From an uncultured Lachnospiraceae bacterium (GTDB taxonomy: Bacteria; Bacillota; Clostridia; Lachnospirales; Lachnospiraceae): 6,062 nt of DNA. Of this stretch, positions 1 through 5,806 are shown piece after piece (position 1 is the stretch's first letter; every line of letters starts with the position of its first letter). The notes under the pieces are model-generated. The model saw only the letters and a list, made by a program, of their open reading frames with translations. It was not told where the DNA came from and did not search any database. The stretch lies in NCBI GenBank assembly GCA_945788595.1, contig CALZMS010000070.1:1-6062 (forward strand), given 5' to 3'. Position numbers and translations under genes: made by a program.

Positions 1-937
1 TTTTGATCCGCTGATAATTGCCTGCACCTGCATTTTGTCCCACAAAGGTTGTCATGGCCTGTCCTATGGCTACAAGCGGCAGATAAATAAAACATTCGAT
101 TCTGAAATAAGCAGCAAATGCTGCGATCGTGTCCTCTCCATAGGAGTTGATGTAGCTTTGCACGATGATGTTGGATAAGGTAACTACAATTGCCTGCACA
201 GCCACCGGTACACTTAAGACCATAATCTTTCTCAGTATCCTGCCATCCGGCATTTTCCAGTTTCCTGCAACACAAACACCATCTTTGCCGGTAAATAAAA
301 CGATCAGTATCAGAGTCGAGCTGATGCCCTGACAGATCAGGGTCGCAAGTGCCGCGCCAAAGACACCCCATTGAAAAACGGAGACAAATACAAAGTCCGC
401 ACAAACATTGGCACATCCCCCGGCTACCAGAATCAAAAAAGGTGTTTTCGAGTTGCCGTATCCCCGCAATACACTGCTTCCCATATTATAGATGACCATA
501 AAAGGCATACTGCAAAGATATGTTCTAAGGTAGACCAGTGCTTCCGGAAGAATCGTCTCCGGTGTCTGCATCAAGCGCAGCACAGGTTTTGCTGCCGCCA
601 GTCCAATCACTGAAAGAAGTATACCGGTCACAATACTGATGATCACGGCGGTCTGTGAAACATACTTGGCATAATCGGGTTTATCTTCACCGACAGCCCT
701 TGCCACCAGAATATTGACCCCCACCGACAAACCGGTACAAACGCCGATCAGACACGTAAATATCAGACCACTGGCACCGACAGCTGCAGCAGCTGTTTTA
801 CCGGCACAATTACTGACAAACAGTAGATCTGCCGTATTATACAGCTGCTGCACAATACTGCTTCCTAAGAGTGGGAGCGCAAAGATAACAATGGAAAACA
901 GGATTTTTCCATTAAGCATAGAATTTTCTTTTTTCAT
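1..937 (-). CDS. MATE-family efflux transporter, N-terminal part (3' end outside window)
   Basis: Open frame of 312 codons from ATG at 937 to the window edge with no stop; a full MATE protein has about 440-460 residues, so roughly the last third is missing because the window ends. MATE transporters are 12-helix inner-membrane antiporters that export drugs or organic cations against a Na+ or H+ gradient. Visible hallmarks are ALPLLGSSIVQQLYNTADLLF (residues 20-40, helix 1), the small-residue-rich second helix (about 50-75), VARAVGED (78-85), LRGYGNSKTPF (157-167) and FVGQNAGAGNYQRIK (298-312), which is the conserved start of the second half. About eight hydrophobic segments are visible. The start is supported by AGTAGGA at 944-950, six bases upstream; the ATG at 941 is in another frame. 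The gene follows the lipoprotein after 51 bases and may be read from the operon, a local promoter, or both. Family is secure; substrate unknown. Confidence 0.93.
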   Translation of the reverse strand, partial: MKKENSMLNGKILFSIVIFALPLLGSSIVQQLYNTADLLFVSNCAGKTAAAAVGASGLIFTCLIGVCTGLSVGVNILVARAVGEDKPDYAKYVSQTAVIISIVTGILLSVIGLAAAKPVLRLMQTPETILPEALVYLRTYLCSMPFMVIYNMGSSVLRGYGNSKTPFLILVAGGCANVCADFVFVSVFQWGVFGAALATLICQGISSTLILIVLFTGKDGVCVAGNWKMPDGRILRKIMVLSVPVAVQAIVVTLSNIIVQSYINSYGEDTIAAFAAYFRIECFIYLPLVAIGQAMTTFVGQNAGAGNYQRIK

Positions 938-957
938 GCATGATCCTACTTTAAAAA

Positions 958-986
958 ATCATAAATGAGTCTGAGAGACTCCGCAA
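958..986 (-). promoter_or_regulatory. candidate promoter for the MATE gene
   Basis: Reading on the minus strand, TTGCGG (986-981) is followed after exactly 17 bases by TATGAT (963-958), which matches five of six bases of the sigma-70/sigma-A -10 consensus; the -35 matches only three of six. Transcription would begin near 950, giving a leader of only about 13 bases that still includes part or all of the Shine-Dalgarno. Such hexamers occur by chance, and the gene could simply be read through from the operon upstream. Confidence 0.3.
967..981. repeat. perfect 6-bp inverted repeat with 3-base loop (possible operator or weak hairpin)
   Basis: GAGTCT (967-972), spacer GAG, AGACTC (976-981). It lies between the lipoprotein stop and the MATE start, inside the spacer of the candidate promoter. 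As a terminator it is poor: the six-pair stem is followed on the minus strand by ATTTATGA before the T-run at 958-952, so the U-tract is displaced by about nine bases. It could be a small regulator-binding site or a processing/attenuating hairpin; the sequence does not decide. Confidence 0.35.
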
Positions 987-988
987 TA

Positions 989-2227
989 TCAATTCACTTT
1001 TCTTCTTTCGGACGCTGCCTCAAAAGAATACGCGTCTGTCAGTTTTCTCAGATCCTCCATCGACGCATTCGGATTGTATACCTTACACGCAGACTGAAGA
1101 TCATTGTAATTATATGCATTTACATATATTCCGGACGCTAAGGAATATTTTTCTATATATTCATTCAGAGAGGAGGCTTCCCAGAAGCCCTGCTGCAGAG
1201 AAAATGCTTTTCCGTTGTCTCTGAATTCATCTGCATACCCGCAGACGGCATTATACATAGCCACAAAAGATGGTCCGATGATCGAACTGTATTTTCCGGC
1301 CAGATAACTCAGTCTTCCATTAATAAATCCAAACTGATTCTCTTCTGTAAAACTGTCGATCATTCCGAAATCCGTATGGACCGTTTCACATTCTTCCGGG
1401 AAATTTCCGGCAGCCATAACGGCCATAGCCGCCGAATAGCTTCCGGATTTCAGGCTTGAAACCGCCAGCTGATAATGCTCACTCACATTCATGAATCCCG
1501 GACAGATACAAACCGTCAGATCACCGGCCTGAACGATCGTCGGTTCTGTGCTTTCGGCAATCTCCTGGCTGGTTTGCGCAAATTTTACGCCATAATCCTC
1601 CTGAAGTTTATCAAGGACTCCCTCCGTACGAAGCCGATGCATTTCATTGCCCATATAGGCTCCGCCGCTTAACACGAAATATGCATTATTCTCTGTTTTA
1701 TGACTGAAGCTGCCTGCCAGTTTTCTGCCCGCTTCATATTCCATCTCGTTCCCCGGACCAATGACACCTACAAAATACTCATTTTCCGAAACCTTATTAA
1801 AATCTTTATCTGAGATCGTCCCGGAAGCCATCATATAATAAATATCATTCTCTGAACAATAATTGACAGCCTCATAAAGATCATAAGTAACGAAAGATAA
1901 AATACCTTCTACCCCTGCATCGTTCATAGCATGCAGCTCCTCAATCTCCTCTTCGAGACTTGTCACCTCATCTGTGTATAAAAATTCCACACCCGGAAAA
2001 CACTGGGAAATATAGTTCTGAAGATAATTTCGAAATCCTGCCACCTCCGCATCAGAAAAGTCGTATGTCACCACACCGATCAAATGCTGCTGTACCCCAT
2101 CTGCGGACACATTTTCATCTTCAGCAACTTCGGAAACGTAAGATTCCTCCGAAACCCTTCCACAGCCTGCCAATATGCAGATTGCCGCTGCCAGGATCAA
2201 TATGTGGGTTATTGTTTTCTTGATCAT
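989..2227 (-). CDS. type I periplasmic-binding-fold lipoprotein, coupled to the ABC importer
   Basis: A 412-residue secreted lipoprotein. Residues 1-21 are a lipoprotein signal peptide (MIKK, hydrophobic core, LAG) and Cys22 in the lipobox LAGC would be lipidated, anchoring it to the outer face of the membrane. An acidic linker (about 25-45) leads into a domain starting HLIGVVTYDF (48-57), with the alternating strand/helix pattern of type I periplasmic-binding proteins (sugar, LuxP or BMP-like): an EGILSFVTYDLYEAVNY region (107-123), an AGRKLAGSF helix (166-174) and a RLRTEGVLDKL helix (198-208). The long frame extends to 2329, but ATG 2227 is the real start: it sits 9 bases after GGAGG (2237-2241), gives an immediate signal peptide, and overlaps the upstream ATPase stop as ATGA. 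Importers of the preceding type use a family-5 binding protein, so this may be an accessory ligand receptor or sensor. Lipoprotein call is secure; fold call is by pattern only. Confidence 0.87.
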   Translation of the reverse strand: MIKKTITHILILAAAICILAGCGRVSEESYVSEVAEDENVSADGVQQHLIGVVTYDFSDAEVAGFRNYLQNYISQCFPGVEFLYTDEVTSLEEEIEELHAMNDAGVEGILSFVTYDLYEAVNYCSENDIYYMMASGTISDKDFNKVSENEYFVGVIGPGNEMEYEAGRKLAGSFSHKTENNAYFVLSGGAYMGNEMHRLRTEGVLDKLQEDYGVKFAQTSQEIAESTEPTIVQAGDLTVCICPGFMNVSEHYQLAVSSLKSGSYSAAMAVMAAGNFPEECETVHTDFGMIDSFTEENQFGFINGRLSYLAGKYSSIIGPSFVAMYNAVCGYADEFRDNGKAFSLQQGFWEASSLNEYIEKYSLASGIYVNAYNYNDLQSACKVYNPNASMEDLRKLTDAYSFEAASERRKVN

Positions 2228-3204
2228 TTTTCCATTCCTCCGATCTGCTGACAGAAATGGCAGGCAACTTTGTGCCCGGGATAGATCTCTTTCAGCAACG
2301 GACGATCTGTTTTGCATTTTTCCCGACAATACTCACAGCGGTTCTGAAACGGGCATCCCGGGGGAACATCCAGAGGACTGGGAACCTCGCCTTCGATGCT
2401 TTCGATCTTTTTTGAAAAATCCATGTTGATATCAAATACCGATTTCATCAGCGCCTGCGTGTACGGATGGCCTGCCTTTTGCGGAAGATCCTCTGCCGGC
2501 ATCAGTTCTACGATATTTCCCAGGTACATGACTGCGATCTGATGTGCCACAGACCGTACCAGGCCGATATCATGACAGATAAATCCTATGGCAATATTCT
2601 TCTCTTTCTGAAGCTTAAGGATCAGTTCAATGATATTTTTCTGCACAGAAACGTCAAGCGCGCTTGTCGCTTCATCCATGATGATGACTTCCGGATCAAG
2701 TACGATCGCTCTCGCGATCGCCACGCGCTGTCTTTGTCCGCCGCTCATATTGTGAGGATAACGGTCCGCAAAATCCCCCGGCAGCTCCACCATTTCCAGG
2801 TATTTTCTGGCAACGGCATCTTTCTCAGACGGCCGGATCTTCTTAAAGTTTAACAGCGGCTCGCATATAATATCCCGTATCTTCATCTTCGGATTAAAAG
2901 AATTGGTCGGATCCTGAAATACCATTTGGATATGCTGTCGATGAAGCCTTAATTCTTCCCCTTTAAGTTTCGTTATATCTTTTCCGTTAAATAAGATTTC
3001 TCCCTCAGTCGGTTTGTCGAGAGATACCAGAAATCGCATGAATGTACTTTTTCCGCATCCCGATTCTCCCACAAGCCCCAGAGTTTTTCCCCTGTATAAC
3101 TGCAGGTTAATATCATTGCATGCCGTAAGCTCCTTTCCTCCTGCCGCAGGAAACCTTCTGGTAATATGTCTGGCATCAATGATCAGATCTTTTTCATCAA
3201 ACAT
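2224..3204 (-). CDS. peptide/nickel-type ABC importer ATPase F with C-terminal Cys-rich module
   Basis: A 326-residue ABC ATPase of the OppF/DppF class, energising uptake from the cytoplasmic face of the permease pair. Motifs in order: Walker A GESGCGKST (46-54), Q-loop Gln97 in VFQDP, signature MSGGQ (153-157), Walker B IIMDE (174-178), D-loop SALD (181-184), switch His211. The C-terminal oligopeptide/dipeptide module starts at HPYTQALM (246-253) and carries Cys284, 290, 293, 297, 315 and 318; four of these (284, 290, 297, 315) fit the pattern that binds a [4Fe-4S] cluster in structurally studied Opp/Dpp ATPases. The ATG overlaps the end of ATPase D by 8 bases (ATGTTTGA) and has GGGAGG at 3213-3218, 8 bases upstream. 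Length is normal for the family. The stop overlaps the lipoprotein start. Confidence 0.96.
   Translation of the reverse strand: MFDEKDLIIDARHITRRFPAAGGKELTACNDINLQLYRGKTLGLVGESGCGKSTFMRFLVSLDKPTEGEILFNGKDITKLKGEELRLHRQHIQMVFQDPTNSFNPKMKIRDIICEPLLNFKKIRPSEKDAVARKYLEMVELPGDFADRYPHNMSGGQRQRVAIARAIVLDPEVIIMDEATSALDVSVQKNIIELILKLQKEKNIAIGFICHDIGLVRSVAHQIAVMYLGNIVELMPAEDLPQKAGHPYTQALMKSVFDINMDFSKKIESIEGEVPSPLDVPPGCPFQNRCEYCREKCKTDRPLLKEIYPGHKVACHFCQQIGGMEK
2237..2241 (-). promoter_or_regulatory. ribosome binding site fixing the lipoprotein start
   Basis: GGAGG on the minus strand, 9 bases upstream of ATG 2227 and embedded in the last codons of the preceding ATPase gene. It rules against the 34-codon-longer reading from 2329, which would place a polar, non-secretory segment ahead of the signal peptide. 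Confidence 0.85.
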
Positions 3205-3985
3205 ATCTCATACCTCCCAGAGATGGCACTGCATCCAACAATTGTCTTGTATACTCCGTTTTTGCATGCTTTAACAGCCGCTCACGGTCTCCGCACTCTA
3301 CGATCTCACCATGCTTCATGACGATGATCTTGTCGGCCATATACGCTGCCACACCGAGATTGTGCGTAACTATGATCATACTCGTATCGTATTCATCCCG
3401 CAGTTCCATAAACTGGCGCACGATCTGCGCCTGTGTTGTTACATCCAGGGCAGAGGTCGGCTCATCTGCAAGCAAAAGATCCGGCTGGTATGTCATACCC
3501 ATGGCAATACCTACACGCTGGCGCATTCCGCCGGAAAGCTGAAACGGATAACTTTTCATGATGTTATCTCCGTTCGGCAGTCTCATACGTTCCAGCATCT
3601 CAACACCCTTTGCCCATGCATCATTTTTGGAAATATTTTCATGGGTTCGGATATATTCAACGAATACTTTACCTATCGTTCTGGTGGGATTCATCATCGC
3701 CCCGGAATCCTGAAAGATCATGGAAATCTCTTTCCCTCTCAACTGATTCCACTGTTCTTTTGACAATTTCAGGATCGACTTATTCTGATACAGAATATCT
3801 CCCGCCGTCACTTTACCTCCGCCCGCAAGCAGTCCCAAGACTGCACGGATCACGGTGGTTTTTCCGGAACCGGACTCACCGACTATGGCACAGATTTCTC
3901 CCTTTCCCAGTGACAGATTACAATCCTTTACGGTCAAGCGGTTGCCATAAGAAATATCTACATGCTGAACATCTAATAATGCCAC
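3197..3985 (-). CDS. peptide/nickel-type ABC importer ATPase D, short form (NikD-like length)
   Basis: A 262-residue ABC ATPase of the OppD/DppD/NikD group, partner of ATPase F. Motifs: Walker A GESGSGKT (36-43), Q-loop Gln92 in IFQD, signature LSGGM (150-154; Met at the fifth position is usual for this subgroup), Walker B LLLADE (170-175), D-loop SALD (178-181), switch His208. All catalytic residues are present. It ends about 60-70 residues earlier than typical OppD/DppD (around 330), at EYTRQLLDAVPSLGG, so it lacks the Cys-rich C-terminal module; NikD-type ATPases of about 250-270 residues end similarly. The end is genuine, because the stop overlaps the start of ATPase F. The start codon is GTG at 3985, 6 bases after AGGGGGAG (3992-3999). 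It lies 14 bases after permease C. Confidence 0.95.
   Translation of the reverse strand: MALLDVQHVDISYGNRLTVKDCNLSLGKGEICAIVGESGSGKTTVIRAVLGLLAGGGKVTAGDILYQNKSILKLSKEQWNQLRGKEISMIFQDSGAMMNPTRTIGKVFVEYIRTHENISKNDAWAKGVEMLERMRLPNGDNIMKSYPFQLSGGMRQRVGIAMGMTYQPDLLLADEPTSALDVTTQAQIVRQFMELRDEYDTSMIIVTHNLGVAAYMADKIIVMKHGEIVECGDRERLLKHAKTEYTRQLLDAVPSLGGMRYV
3213..3218 (-). promoter_or_regulatory. ribosome binding site of ATPase F
   Basis: GGGAGG on the minus strand, 8 bases before ATG 3204 and within the final codons of ATPase D. With the 8-base gene overlap it indicates translational coupling, expected for two subunits needed in 1:1 ratio. Confidence 0.8.
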
Positions 3986-3991
3986 AACTCA

Positions 3992-3999
3992 CTCCCCCT
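3992..3999 (-). promoter_or_regulatory. ribosome binding site supporting the GTG start of ATPase D
   Basis: AGGGGGAG on the minus strand, directly after the TAA of permease C and 6 bases ahead of GTG 3985. No ATG lies at suitable spacing, and the GTG gives the normal N-terminus for the family (ALLDVQHVDISY, with the first strand in place). Confidence 0.8.
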
Positions 4000-4827
4000 T
4001 TACTCGTTTTTCGGATCCAATATGTCACGCAGGCTGTCACCCAGCATGTTAAACACTACTACGGTAATAAAAATAGCCAGACCGGGATAGATCATAAGCC
4101 ACGGCGCAGACTGCATATAGGCACGTCCCTCACTCAGCATCAGTCCCCATTCGGCCGCAGGAGCTGTGGCTCCCATACCCAAAAAGGACAAAGCTGCCAG
4201 TTCGAGCATCATGCTTCCGATATCTGTAGCCGCCGTAATAACGATCGTCGGCAATGTATTGGGGAGCATATACCGCATAAGAATATAGGGTGTTTTTGAT
4301 CCTGTGACTATTGCCGCAGCTACGTAATCGCGGTTGCGGATCTTCATGACCAGCGAACGGGCAAGACGCGCGTACTTCGGCCAGGTAACGATACTGATGG
4401 CAATAACGGCATTACGGATACTCGCTCCAAGAATGCCGGCAACTGCCATGGCAAGTACCAGACCCGGGAACGCGATCATCATATCGGCAATACGCATGAT
4501 CACAGCATCCACTGCGCCCCCGAAATACCCGCAAAGGATACCCAGAAACGTTCCCACGATTGCCACGATAATAACCACCGAAAAAGAGGCTGAAAGGGAT
4601 ATTCTGGCGCCATAGATCACACGGGCAAAAATATCACGTCCCATCTTATCCGTACCGAAAATATGCCCGTCACCCGGTGGTAAGATCGCCTTGGCAAGGT
4701 CGCCTTCCGTCGGATCAATTCCGCCGGAAAAAACCGGCGCAAAAACTGCCACAATAAAAATCAGAATGGCAAAAAAACCAAAAATGAGAAAGGTTTTGTT
4801 TTTCAAAAATACGTTTTTCTTCTTCAT
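4000..4827 (-). CDS. peptide/nickel-type ABC importer permease C (NikC/Opp2C-like)
   Basis: A 275-residue inner-membrane permease of the DppC/OppC/NikC family that forms the channel with permease B. After a basic start (MKKKNVFLKNK), helix 1 spans about 11-31. The external loop holds the family hallmark GTDKMGRDIF (58-67). About five more helices follow (roughly 80-103, 113-135, 138-150, 195-215, 243-265). The cytoplasmic coupling (EAA-type) loop runs about 167-193, ending MLPNTLP, where it docks on the ATPases. The tail GDSLRDILDPK (263-273) is typical. TDIGSMML (201-208) and TAPAAEWG (221-228) resemble NikC more than the PPTPEWG form I recall for DppC. The frame could be opened at GTG 4836, but AAAGGGG at 4836-4842 sits 8 bases from ATG 4827 and only 0-2 bases from the earlier candidates, so 4827 is chosen. 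Gap from permease B is 5 bases. Confidence 0.94.
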   Translation of the reverse strand: MKKKNVFLKNKTFLIFGFFAILIFIVAVFAPVFSGGIDPTEGDLAKAILPPGDGHIFGTDKMGRDIFARVIYGARISLSASFSVVIIVAIVGTFLGILCGYFGGAVDAVIMRIADMMIAFPGLVLAMAVAGILGASIRNAVIAISIVTWPKYARLARSLVMKIRNRDYVAAAIVTGSKTPYILMRYMLPNTLPTIVITAATDIGSMMLELAALSFLGMGATAPAAEWGLMLSEGRAYMQSAPWLMIYPGLAIFITVVVFNMLGDSLRDILDPKNE

Positions 4828-4832
4828 GCCCA

Positions 4833-5771
4833 TCACCCCTTTATTCTCATTCTTGGGTCAACATAATGATAAGACATATCTACGATCAGGTTGATCACCA
4901 TATAAATCAGTGCCACCCAGAGAACATAGCCCTGGATCAGATTGTAATCGCAGGAGGTGATGGCCGAAACCGCAAGGCTTCCCAATCCCGGGTATGAAAA
5001 GATTACCTCTACAACCGCTGTACCTCCCAGCAAAGATCCGATGGAAAGACCCAGCATGGTAATGAGAGGAAGCAATGAATTAGGGAACACATTGCACCAT
5101 ATGATCTTCCATCCCTTTACACCGCGGGCCTTCGCGCCGATCACATAATCCTGGTTTAATTCCTCCAATACCGCCGTTCTCACCTGACGGCTGTATTTTG
5201 ACGCCATCGCGATTGCCAGTGTCAAAGATGGCAGTACCATGCTCTTGAAATCTCCGCTGGATGATACTACCGGAAACCAGGTGTGTCTGACACAGAAATA
5301 CAGCATCAAAAGAAGACCCACCCAGAAATTCGGCAGGGAAACACCAAGAAAGGTTAACCCTCTGACAATATAATCAGCGACAGAATCCTTGTATACCGCA
5401 GACAATGTTCCCAGCGGTACCGCGATCAGAAGCATTAAGATCATGGAAAAAATCGTCAGTTTCAGTGTCGGCCATAAACGGGCCAGCAAAAGAGCCGTTA
5501 CCGGTTTGTTCAGGGAATAGGATGTTCCAAAATCCCCCTGCAGGCAATTGCCCAGCCAGCGGAAGTATTGTACAAAAAACGGATCATTTAACCCCATCTG
5601 ATCCCGCAGATCCCGGATCAGTTCTTCCGTCGGCATAACTCCTGTTGCCGACAGCATATTTCGCACCGGATCACCGGGCGAAATATACGTTAGTAAGAAA
5701 GTAAAAAAGCTGATACCGATCAGAACAACCACCATCTGCAGCAATCTTGATAAAAGTTGCTTTTTTTTCAC
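4833..5771 (-). CDS. peptide/nickel-type ABC importer permease B (NikB/Opp2B-like)
   Basis: A 312-residue inner-membrane permease of the DppB/OppB/NikB family. Helix 1 (about 9-30) is followed by SPGDPV (31-36), then the extracytoplasmic segment with MGLNDPFFVQYFRWL (59-73) and GDFGTSY (79-85), characteristic of this family. Further helices lie at about 101-123, 136-160, 177-195, 233-255 and 280-300. The cytoplasmic coupling loop DYVIGAKARGV (208-218) to FPNSLLP (229-235) contacts the ATPases. FSYPGLG (258-264), SCDYNLIQG (273-281) and the C-terminal VDPRMR (304-309) are typical. Length and these motifs fit NikB (about 314) as well as DppB. The start is GTG at 5771, 7 bases after AGGAG (5779-5783). 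It lies 35 bases after the binding-protein stop, a gap holding a small hairpin that overlaps this ribosome site. Confidence 0.95.
   Translation of the reverse strand: MKKKQLLSRLLQMVVVLIGISFFTFLLTYISPGDPVRNMLSATGVMPTEELIRDLRDQMGLNDPFFVQYFRWLGNCLQGDFGTSYSLNKPVTALLLARLWPTLKLTIFSMILMLLIAVPLGTLSAVYKDSVADYIVRGLTFLGVSLPNFWVGLLLMLYFCVRHTWFPVVSSSGDFKSMVLPSLTLAIAMASKYSRQVRTAVLEELNQDYVIGAKARGVKGWKIIWCNVFPNSLLPLITMLGLSIGSLLGGTAVVEVIFSYPGLGSLAVSAITSCDYNLIQGYVLWVALIYMVINLIVDMSYHYVDPRMRIKG
4836..4842 (-). promoter_or_regulatory. ribosome binding site deciding the permease C start
   Basis: AAAGGGG on the minus strand, formed by the last sense codons of permease B. Its spacing is 8 bases to ATG 4827, 2 to ATG 4833 and 0 to GTG 4836, so translation most likely begins at 4827, three codons inside the longest frame. 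Confidence 0.7.
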
Positions 5772-5779
5772 CTTTTCTC

Positions 5780-5800
5780 TCCTTTATGTTTCGCAAAGGA
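5780..5800 (-). promoter_or_regulatory. inverted repeat covering the permease B ribosome binding site
   Basis: On the minus strand TCCTTT (5800-5795), a 9-base loop and AAAGGA (5785-5780) are exact complements. The second arm contains most of the Shine-Dalgarno of permease B (AGGAG, 5783-5779). In mRNA this could lower initiation on the permease relative to the binding protein. With six pairs, only two of them G-C, the stem is weak and may be coincidental, since any UCCUUU just upstream would pair with the ribosome site. Confidence 0.3.
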
Positions 5801-5806
5801 TTACTT

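Noticed and set aside
371..968. Plus-strand open frames at 371-613 and 714-968
   Set aside because: They lie opposite the MATE gene, have no recognisable domain, signal or ribosome site, and their protein sequences read as antisense shadows of a clearly conserved coding frame.
952..981. Rho-independent terminator between the lipoprotein and MATE genes
   Set aside because: The six-pair stem is real, but the T-run begins about nine bases after it, separated by ATTTATGA; this is not a convincing intrinsic terminator, so it is listed only as an inverted repeat.
2973..3179. Minus-strand 68-codon frame inside ATPase F
   Set aside because: It overlaps the Walker A region of ATPase F in another frame and has no independent coding signal.
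3197..3204. Premature truncation or frameshift at the end of ATPase D, given its missing C-terminal module
   Set aside because: The stop is woven into the start of ATPase F with a well-spaced ribosome site, no remnant of the missing module is present downstream, and short D-type ATPases are a known form in the NikD group.
2467..4299. Long plus-strand frames (2467-2853, 3311-3763, 3610-4299) opposite the ATPase and permease genes
   Set aside because: Composition rich in His, Arg and Cys with no family resemblance, as expected from the reverse of conserved ATPase sequence; the minus-strand frames carry complete catalytic motifs.
5760..5768. T-run near the permease B start as a terminator of an opposite-strand gene
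   Set aside because: It is the complement of the poly-lysine codons (MKKK) at the permease N-terminus, there is no stem before it, and no plus-strand gene ends there.
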